Origin: Candidatus Pollutiaquabacter sp.
GTDB taxonomy: Bacteria; Bacteroidota; Bacteroidia; AKYH767-A; 2013-40CM-41-45
Direction: 5' to 3'
Length of the DNA: 12,110 nucleotides
Assembly (NCBI GenBank): GCA_903854075.1
Contig: CAINVI010000078.1
Span: forward strand, 1-12,110
Shown one piece after another: positions 6,855 to 12,110 of this stretch (positions are counted from its first letter, which is position 1; each line of letters begins with the position of its first letter). The position numbers and the translations under genes were made by a program. The notes under the pieces were generated by a model. That model was not told where the DNA came from. It made no database searches and saw nothing but the letters and a program-made list of their open reading frames with translations.

Positions 6855-7577
6855 GTGGAAAAGTACACGTACTTATTACTGAATCTCGGATCCATTCTCA
6901 TTCCGTTTATTTTTTCGTTTGAGAAACGGCTTCGCTTTGTCAAAGACTGGCATGCGCTTTTTCCCGCGCTGCTGATTACCGCTGTTTTTTTTATCGTTTG
7001 GGATCATTTCCTGACCATTTGGGGAGTATGGGGATTTAATCCGGAATACATTACCGGCACCTGGATTTGGAGCCTTCCACTGGAGGAATGGATGTTTTTT
7101 ATCTGTATTCCTTATGCCTGTATGTTCACGTACGGTTCACTCAACACATTATTTCCTAAAGAACCCATTCAAAAATACGCCCAAAACATTACGGCGGTCT
7201 GGTTTGTTATTTTGTGTGTAGTCGTCGTATTCAATACCGACAAACTGTATACCGGTATCAAGTTGTCACTGACCGCAGCCTTGCTGCTCTACGTGTACTT
7301 CCAACGTTATGCATGGCTGGGGAAATTTTACCGCGCCTATTTTGTCAGTCTTATTCCGTTTTTTATAGTGAACGGCGTATTGACAAAATTACCGGTAGTC
7401 ATTTACAACGATGCCGAAAACTTAGGCATTCGTTTAATTTCCATACCTGTCGAAGACACGCAGTATACGCTGTTGATGTTACTGATGAACACGGTGCTAT
7501 TCGAACACTTCAAAGAAAAGCGAACCTTTGCACGATCTGATGACAATATCGCCACTACAACTGCGCGTCACCATTGA
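6855..7577 (+). CDS. crtYcd: Fused CarR-type lycopene beta-cyclase (CrtYc-CrtYd)
   Basis: A 240-residue integral membrane lycopene cyclase of the CrtYc/CrtYd (CarR) type, unrelated to FAD-dependent CrtY. It shows about six or seven hydrophobic helices and two copies of the PxE(E/D) motif: PLEEW (75-79) and PVED (198-201). Each follows an 'N....(T/L)G' stretch (FNPEYITG at 61-68, YNDAENLGIRL at 184-194), so the two halves, separate subunits in some actinobacteria and in Myxococcus, are one chain here. I prefer the GTG start at 6855, giving MEKYTYLLLNLGS, as in relatives, and 5 bp after the previous stop. An ATG at 6804 in frame would add 17 residues and overlap the upstream gene. The 3' end overlaps ispH by 38 bp. 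Lycopene to beta-carotene is expected; mono- versus bicyclisation is not visible. Confidence 0.85.
   Translation: MEKYTYLLLNLGSILIPFIFSFEKRLRFVKDWHALFPALLITAVFFIVWDHFLTIWGVWGFNPEYITGTWIWSLPLEEWMFFICIPYACMFTYGSLNTLFPKEPIQKYAQNITAVWFVILCVVVVFNTDKLYTGIKLSLTAALLLYVYFQRYAWLGKFYRAYFVSLIPFFIVNGVLTKLPVVIYNDAENLGIRLISIPVEDTQYTLLMLLMNTVLFEHFKEKRTFARSDDNIATTTARHH
7500..7530 (+). promoter_or_regulatory. Candidate internal promoter for ispH
   Basis: TTCG (7500-7503), a 19-bp spacer and AACCTTTG (7523-7530) approach the Bacteroidota -33/-7 pattern TTTG / TAnnTTTG with one mismatch each. It lies inside the 3' end of the cyclase gene, 9 bp before the ispH ATG. A separate promoter would make sense for an essential gene at the end of a pigment operon. 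Confidence 0.35.
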
Positions 7578-8397
7578 TGCGCAATCGGGCTTTTGTTTCG
7601 GCGTAGTTTATGCCATTCAGCTGGCCGAAGAAGTACTTAACGAATCAGGTAAATTATTTTGCCTGGGCGATATCGTTCATAATGATGAAGAGATCGCACG
7701 GCTTCGCGCAAAAGGACTCATCATCATTCAGCACGATGATTTGAAAAACCTTCGCGACGAAAAAGTGCTGATCCGTGCCCACGGAGAACCGCCGTCTACC
7801 TATCAGGTAGCCATAGAAAACAACCTGACGCTTATCGACGCTTCTTGCCCGGTGGTGCTGAAACTTCAGAACCGGGTAAAGCAATCTGCCGACCAACAAA
7901 AGCCTATCTACATTTACGGAAAGCGCGGACATGCAGAGGTTGAAGGATTAATTGGTCAGGTGGGAAAAGAAGCCGTAGTTTTTCAGGACATCGGCGAATT
8001 GAATATGGCCACGCTACCAAAGCATATCGCGTTATATAGTCAGACCACCAAAAGCACCGAGAAATTTTATGAGATCTATGATCAATTGGTGCAAAGCGGC
8101 ATCGATGTCGAGCTTAACGATACCACCTGCCGTCAGGTTTCCAACCGCGACCAGCAGCTCCCTGCTTTTGCACGTGCATTTGATAAGATTGTGTTTGTAT
8201 CCGGTGTAAAATCTTCGAACGGAAAAGTCCTTTTCGACGTTTGTAAAAAAACAAATCCCAACACCTTTTTCGTTTCCAGCAACGATGAAGTACAACGCGA
8301 ATGGTTTAGTGCGGGCGATACCGTAGGAATCTGTGGTGCTACTTCCACCCCCATGTGGCTGATGGAAGAAATTCGCAATCGGCTGGAAAATTTCTAA
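7540..8397 (+). CDS. ispH: 4-hydroxy-3-methylbut-2-enyl diphosphate reductase IspH
   Basis: A 285-residue iron-sulfur enzyme that performs the last step of the MEP pathway, reducing HMBPP to IPP and DMAPP. The three cluster cysteines are Cys19 (SGFCFGV), Cys103 (DASCPVV) and Cys197 (DTTCRQVSNRDQ). Substrate-site residues are also present: His47 (IVHN), His81 (RAHGEPP), His131 and Glu133 (GHAEVEG), the SQTT motif at 167-170, S225-S226-N227 and the GATSTP motif at 266-271. The Cys197 segment reads CRQVSNR where E. coli has CYATTNR. I chose the ATG at 7540; a TTG at 7528 would add only four residues. The gene overlaps the cyclase gene by 38 bp. Its place in the operon ties precursor supply to carotenoid output. 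A perfect terminator follows 33 bp after the stop. Confidence 0.95.
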   Translation: MTISPLQLRVTIDAQSGFCFGVVYAIQLAEEVLNESGKLFCLGDIVHNDEEIARLRAKGLIIIQHDDLKNLRDEKVLIRAHGEPPSTYQVAIENNLTLIDASCPVVLKLQNRVKQSADQQKPIYIYGKRGHAEVEGLIGQVGKEAVVFQDIGELNMATLPKHIALYSQTTKSTEKFYEIYDQLVQSGIDVELNDTTCRQVSNRDQQLPAFARAFDKIVFVSGVKSSNGKVLFDVCKKTNPNTFFVSSNDEVQREWFSAGDTVGICGATSTPMWLMEEIRNRLENF

Positions 8398-8430
8398 GGC
8401 TACTGCCTTATTTGAAAATCACTATAAATG

Positions 8431-8457
8431 AAAAACCCCGGTGAGGCCGGGGTTTTT
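8431..8457. terminator. Bidirectional Rho-independent terminator between convergent operons
   Basis: AAAAACCCCGG (8431-8441) and CCGGGGTTTTT (8447-8457) are perfect 11-bp complements around the 5-nt loop TGAGG. The A-run and T-run make it work in both directions. It lies 33 bp after ispH and 21 bp after the gldN stop on the other strand. Confidence 0.95.
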
Positions 8458-8478
8458 CGATTGACGGGGGCACGCTGT

Positions 8479-9324
8479 TTAGAACTCCCACATATCATGC
8501 TCCAGGTTCGTAATCTCGTCTTTGATCTTCTCAGATTCCAACAAGGCATTCAACCCTGACTTGTAATCTTCGATACGGCGATCGTACACGTTAGATTCTT
8601 TGTAGATGTAACTGGAGAAAAGTCGCTTTTGAAAGATGTCGTCAAAGGAACGGCGCTCCGAATCATTGGAACGATTGAACGTTTCGGCATTAGCGAATAG
8701 CTTACGCGCTTCCGGATAATAGATCCAGAAGAGCGAAATACGCTGGTTACCTTCACGAACGTTACCGTTTTCATCCACGGCGAATACCAGTGGAGAAAGA
8801 CCGATGATACGCACTTCCATTACCGAACGCTGCTTGTCGAAGAACCAATCTTCCTTGATACGATAACCTACTACTTTATCGCGAGAGAATTCACGCGCAA
8901 TAATGGTGTCGTATTCATCGTACGGTGGATCAGGACGCATCATTTTCATCGTATCTGTACGAGCGCCACCGCGCGCCTGGATCTCCTTAATGGTGATTGG
9001 CGAAGTGAATTCGTCGTCCTGAAAACTGTAGGCGGTCAGTGAACCTTCTTCAACAGCATCCATCATGACATCCATCAAACTTTTACGATCGCGGGTCTGT
9101 TCAGACTCGGGATAACGCAATGGTAGGTTGATCTTCTCGGAGAGATCGATCACACGCCAGATGCGTTTCGACCACATCACGTCCGCCTCGCGGAGGTACG
9201 GATAGGCCAGCGGCGTACGAGTTGCCGTATGCTCTTTCACATAGACACCGTCAAGCACGTTTTGTGCAAAGAGCGGGCCTGTGAGGCTGAGTGCTAGGAG
9301 CAGGAAGCAGATTTTGATTTTCAT
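8479..9324 (-). CDS. gldN: Type IX secretion/gliding protein GldN
   Basis: A 281-residue periplasmic component of T9SS, known in the family to associate with the lipoprotein GldK in a ring under the outer membrane. Residues 1-20 (MKIKICFLLLALSLTGPLFA) are a signal peptide followed by QNVLDGVYV. The body has the family pattern: YLREADVMWSKRIWRVIDLSEKIN (about 43-66), a central REFSRDKVVGYRIKEDWFFD, and the IYYPEARKLFANAETFNRSND segment followed by the RRSFDDIFQKRLFSSYIYKESN block near the C-terminus, ending in WEF. I chose the ATG at 9324, which gives a clean signal peptide; a GTG at 9345 in frame would add seven residues and lies only 8 bp after gldM. The gap to gldM is 29 bp, so it is the last gene of gldKLMN. 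Confidence 0.92.
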   Translation of the reverse strand: MKIKICFLLLALSLTGPLFAQNVLDGVYVKEHTATRTPLAYPYLREADVMWSKRIWRVIDLSEKINLPLRYPESEQTRDRKSLMDVMMDAVEEGSLTAYSFQDDEFTSPITIKEIQARGGARTDTMKMMRPDPPYDEYDTIIAREFSRDKVVGYRIKEDWFFDKQRSVMEVRIIGLSPLVFAVDENGNVREGNQRISLFWIYYPEARKLFANAETFNRSNDSERRSFDDIFQKRLFSSYIYKESNVYDRRIEDYKSGLNALLESEKIKDEITNLEHDMWEF

Positions 9325-9353
9325 GATGGAGCTATTTAAGCGCACTTTAATTT

Positions 9354-10988
9354 TTACTGAATGGTGAAGGCCAATGCAGGTAGGTTACGAGTCGTTTGAT
9401 CCGAACCGGATGCCATTTTAGCCTTGATATATTCGAAGAATACTTTATCTCCGGCGCGGACTTTCGCCAATGCATCTCGCATCTGCGGGGTCAGCTGGTT
9501 GCCGGAACCTTCGAATTCCATCAAGTCACGGCCTTTACCGGTAACGGTCATTTTAAAGCCGACAATCTTGAAGTAGAGTTCGAAGTCGAAGTTTTCAAGC
9601 AATGGAATAAGCGTACCGGCCATCAGGACACTCTTGTTGATCGTTCCGCCTTTCATGTTCGCCAGGGTAGCCACAGGATCCGGCACACGCTTAACACGGT
9701 ACTCGAATGCACCCATCGGCATCACCTTACCACCGATTTCAGCGGAAACTTTGATGGACGCTTTACCCACGGTGGTAACATTGGCATTGTAGCGACCACC
9801 ACCGGCAGCAGGATTCGGTTTCAATGCACCGCCGCCACCTTCAATCGATACTTTCACCAGGTTATTGGAAACACCCGGAACAGAGATGGACATCGGATTA
9901 TCTACACCGATATAAAGTACATTCATCTTATCCGCTGCAACTACCGAACTTGGCTTTTGCGCCACGTACGAAGCGTTGAACGGGTAGTGTTCGTAGGAGC
10001 CATCCGGTTTCTTTACACGGATAACACCGGCCCATTTGTTTTCGCCTTCAGAACCCGGACGAGCGGTAAACTTAGCGTAACCGCCATCTACCGGCAACGG
10101 ATTGCCGTCACAGCCTCTGCAGCTGCCGCTGCCGGATGAATCTGTAGTAGCACCGATGAACACTTCAGGTGCCATCGTAGATGAAGTAGCAGAGAGAAAC
10201 ACGTCGGCCTGGTATTCAGAACCGATGGTCACTACCGTGCTGTTAGCAATTACTTTAGCCGTGAACTTGTCCATCTTCACGACGTTCTTGTCGACAGAAG
10301 AAAGGAGCTCATCAATTACCTGCGACTCGGCATTGCGCACGTCCGATTGAATCTTAGTCAACAAGGCGACAGTAGCCACCACCGGGTTGTGATAGAAATT
10401 CATCATTTCCCAGGTACGCTTTCCGTCTTCTGCTTTGGTAGGATCCGCCGTATTCAACAATTGATCGAGACGTTTTTTATAATCGCCTTCAGCACCTTTA
10501 GGGCAGTTGGCGAGTATCGTCTTTTTAAAAGCTTCGATCTTGTTTTTCAATTCGGTGGCTTTCTTTCCCTGACCATTCTGATCATCGCCGCACATGATAT
10601 TGGTCGGCACATCGTAATCATCTTTTTTCTCCATATCACGGAGTTGCGGGACCGGCTGACCGGCCTCTATTCCATCCGTAATCGTGATGAGTTCATTTTT
10701 AGTATCCTCGATGAATTTCACCAGTTCTCCCGACGCTTTCTTGATAGTAGCGGCGCGGTTATTTACCTCTGCATATTTAGCGGCATCCACAGACATAGCC
10801 TGAGAGAATGCAGCATAGGTATTCTGATTCTTTTTATCGAGATTTTCTTTCGAGAGGCTCACACTTTCGTTGATAGTGACGAAAGCGTTGATGACCTCTT
10901 TAGTAACGTTCAACGCGAGCAGCGCTGTCAACACGAGATACATCATGTTGATCATCTTCTGCCGTGGACTCGCTTTTCCTGATGCCAT
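9354..10988 (-). CDS. gldM: Type IX secretion/gliding motor protein GldM
   Basis: A 544-residue inner-membrane protein with one N-terminal helix and a long periplasmic part. In this family the GldM dimer turns inside a GldL pentamer using the proton gradient and passes force to outer-membrane partners. The start MASGKASPRQKMINMMYL with the helix at about 12-30 is typical, and Arg9, reported as important for the motor, is present. The helical D1 region covers about 35-225 and contains FYHNPVVATVALLTKIQSD (198-216). Beta-rich domains follow, with the late conserved block AFEYRVKRVPDPVATL at 427-442. Four cysteines (133, 162, 290, 293) lie in the periplasmic part; 290 and 293 form a CxxC in a Gly/Ser-rich loop. 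The gap to gldL is 46 bp, consistent with one operon. Confidence 0.95.
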   Translation of the reverse strand: MASGKASPRQKMINMMYLVLTALLALNVTKEVINAFVTINESVSLSKENLDKKNQNTYAAFSQAMSVDAAKYAEVNNRAATIKKASGELVKFIEDTKNELITITDGIEAGQPVPQLRDMEKKDDYDVPTNIMCGDDQNGQGKKATELKNKIEAFKKTILANCPKGAEGDYKKRLDQLLNTADPTKAEDGKRTWEMMNFYHNPVVATVALLTKIQSDVRNAESQVIDELLSSVDKNVVKMDKFTAKVIANSTVVTIGSEYQADVFLSATSSTMAPEVFIGATTDSSGSGSCRGCDGNPLPVDGGYAKFTARPGSEGENKWAGVIRVKKPDGSYEHYPFNASYVAQKPSSVVAADKMNVLYIGVDNPMSISVPGVSNNLVKVSIEGGGGALKPNPAAGGGRYNANVTTVGKASIKVSAEIGGKVMPMGAFEYRVKRVPDPVATLANMKGGTINKSVLMAGTLIPLLENFDFELYFKIVGFKMTVTGKGRDLMEFEGSGNQLTPQMRDALAKVRAGDKVFFEYIKAKMASGSDQTTRNLPALAFTIQ

Positions 10989-11034
10989 TTAGAAGTAGTG
11001 TGTTTAGGTTAGACAATTGGACGAATACACACAA

Positions 11035-11697
11035 TTAGTTCTTGATGGTCATTGCGGAAAGCATGTTGCCATAGACTGCATTGAGTTGAGAGAGGTTCTT
11101 CGCGAGATTAGCTACTTCTGCACGGTAACGTACCGTATCTTCTACAGAAGCGTTGAGGTTCGACATGATCTCGTTCATTCCCTGCGCCGCAGCGGCAGCT
11201 TTGCTATAGGTATCGGACATCGCGCTAACAGACTGCGATGCTTTGGACATGTTCTTTACGTAATCTTCGGTAGCAACAGAGGCATTGCTCATATCACCGA
11301 GACGACCGGCATTTTCGCCGAGCGAGGTCAGACCTTTGCCGAGGCTCTCAATGAGTTCAGGACCGATTTTTGCGTCAGCCATCAATGCATCCAACTTCTG
11401 CGCTACAGCATCGTTACTCTTCTTCGGCTTCTTTTTGCTGTGAGCATCCTCATCGCTCATACCGGCGAGTTCAGGATAAACCAATGACCAATCCACATCT
11501 TCGTGTGGAGGCTCGAATGCGGAGAAGAAGAAGATAAGCGCTTCTGTTCCAAGTCCAAGTACCAGGAAGAAACCTGATGCAGGCCAGTGCTGGATTTTGA
11601 AGAGCGCACCAATGATTACGATCGCCGCTCCGAATCCGTAGAGCTTGGCCATGAAGTTTTTGAATTTCTTACTCTGTGTTAATTCTGCAATTCCCAT
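11035..11697 (-). CDS. gldL: Type IX secretion/gliding motor protein GldL
   Basis: A 220-residue inner-membrane protein, the stator-like partner of GldM in the T9SS proton motor. Two transmembrane helices lie at about 17-35 and 42-61, joined by the conserved KIQHWPASG (34-42). Glu52 within helix two (GLGTEALIFFFSAFEPP) corresponds to the buried glutamate known to be needed for proton use in Flavobacterium johnsoniae GldL. After about residue 70 the chain is cytoplasmic, with a Lys-rich segment (KKKPKKS, about 87-93) and long helices of heptad-like character up to the end. Length is close to the usual 215. The ATG at 11697 gives the standard MGIAELTQSKKFKNF start. It is separated from gldK by 132 bp, the largest gap of the operon, where a promoter may lie. 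Confidence 0.95.
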   Translation of the reverse strand: MGIAELTQSKKFKNFMAKLYGFGAAIVIIGALFKIQHWPASGFFLVLGLGTEALIFFFSAFEPPHEDVDWSLVYPELAGMSDEDAHSKKKPKKSNDAVAQKLDALMADAKIGPELIESLGKGLTSLGENAGRLGDMSNASVATEDYVKNMSKASQSVSAMSDTYSKAAAAAQGMNEIMSNLNASVEDTVRYRAEVANLAKNLSQLNAVYGNMLSAMTIKN

Positions 11698-11758
11698 GGT
11701 TAAGTAGGTTGATTGGTTATTGGTTGGTTAGACTTGGTTTAAAAATAAATGGATAAAT

Positions 11759-11766
11759 CAAAAATA
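11759..11766 (-). promoter_or_regulatory. Possible -7 element before gldL
   Basis: On the minus strand TATTTTTG (11766-11759) matches the Bacteroidota -7 consensus TAnnTTTG exactly and lies about 60 bp before the gldL start in the 132-bp gap after gldK. Upstream, only a TTCG at a 22-bp spacing stands in for the -33 TTTG. It may allow gldLMN to be transcribed apart from gldK. Low confidence because the region is T-rich. Confidence 0.25.
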
Positions 11767-11829
11767 ACGTTCAGTCGGACATGACGACCGAAGAATTTGA
11801 CTAATTAATTAACTTTTCGATGAACAGGA

Positions 11830-12110
11830 TTAATAATCGGCTTTATCACGGCCCAGGAAGCTCTGAACACAACGGAATCCGATGTAGCATTTTGCGGTGT
11901 CCTGGTATTCGTACGTACGGGTGCCGTTCTGGAGGTAATACTGAACATCCTTCCAGGAGCCGCCACGAATCACCTTACGCTTCATAGCCGGAGGATCAGA
12001 TTCCTTGGCTTCGTATTCGTAGTCGGTGCTGATATCGTGGGTAAAGCTGTATGCTGACTCGTCGAATGCATTGCTGGTCCACTCGGAGACGTTACCGGCC
12101 ATGCAATACA
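11830..12110 (-). CDS. gldK: Type IX secretion/gliding lipoprotein GldK, C-terminal end
   Basis: Only the last 93 or so residues are present; the frame runs off the right edge. GldK is an outer-membrane lipoprotein with a formylglycine-generating enzyme (FGE-sulfatase) fold that forms the T9SS periplasmic ring with GldN. The visible part carries the fold's C-terminal hallmarks in order: MAGNVSEWTSNAF, VIRGGSWKDVQYYLQNGTR, and CYIGFRCVQ near the end. A Met in MAGNVSEW is not a start, because the frame continues upstream (Tyr-Cys) to the window edge. The position directly before gldL on the same strand confirms the name. The lipobox and N-terminal half lie outside the window. Confidence 0.92.
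   Translation of the reverse strand, partial: YCMAGNVSEWTSNAFDESAYSFTHDISTDYEYEAKESDPPAMKRKVIRGGSWKDVQYYLQNGTRTYEYQDTAKCYIGFRCVQSFLGRDKADY

Noticed and set aside
10347..10982. 211-codon plus-strand frame opposite gldM, and the 247-codon frame at 9396-10139
   Set aside because: Both are shadows of gldM on the opposite strand; composition is His/Arg/Phe-rich and unlike real proteins.
1..12110. CRISPR arrays, tRNA or rRNA genes, insertion sequences, phage genes
   Set aside because: No regularly spaced repeats, no cloverleaf or rRNA-like sequence, no transposase or integrase frame found.

Overview
The window comes from a member of the Bacteroidota. It carries the gldKLMN type IX secretion and gliding motor genes, a protein with a type A T9SS C-terminal sorting signal, and a carotenoid cluster with a fused CarR-type lycopene cyclase. 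Ribosome binding sites of the Shine-Dalgarno kind are essentially absent, and several starts are preceded by Bacteroidota-like -7 elements (TAnnTTTG). TGA and TAA are both used as ordinary stops. The species cannot be named from the sequence.

Layout. Bases 1-415 hold the N-terminal part of a DeoR/WYL-type regulator on the minus strand, running off the left edge. Bases 416-881 form an AT-rich non-coding stretch with a candidate promoter, four copies of a 7-bp TTTGTCA/TGACAAA motif and two minus-strand terminator hairpins. Bases 882-2444 (minus) encode a secreted protein joining a c-type heme motif, a complete set of PHM-like copper ligands and a T9SS sorting domain. Bases 2532-3431 (plus) are a DMT/EamA transporter interrupted by one in-frame TGA.

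Bases 3532-8397 (plus) are a compact six-gene operon: crtZ, crtI, crtB, a small secreted protein of unknown function, a fused CrtYc-CrtYd lycopene cyclase, and ispH. IspH makes IPP and DMAPP. After GGPP synthesis (crtE is not in this window), CrtB makes phytoene, CrtI desaturates it to lycopene, the cyclase makes beta-carotene and CrtZ hydroxylates the rings. The expected end product is zeaxanthin or a close relative. A perfect 11-bp hairpin at 8431-8457 closes this operon and also serves the convergent gld operon.

Bases 8479-12110 (minus) carry gldN, gldM, gldL and the C-terminal end of gldK, in the usual order K-L-M-N. GldL and GldM form the proton-driven inner-membrane motor of T9SS. GldK and GldN are periplasmic/outer-membrane ring components. 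The copper/heme protein at 882-2444 is a predicted client of this machine.

Most of the window is recognisable. I do not see a clear undescribed system. The points most worth following are the heme-plus-copper T9SS cargo, the unknown secreted protein inside the carotenoid operon, the nonsense codon in the transporter and the repeated operator-like motif next to the regulator.
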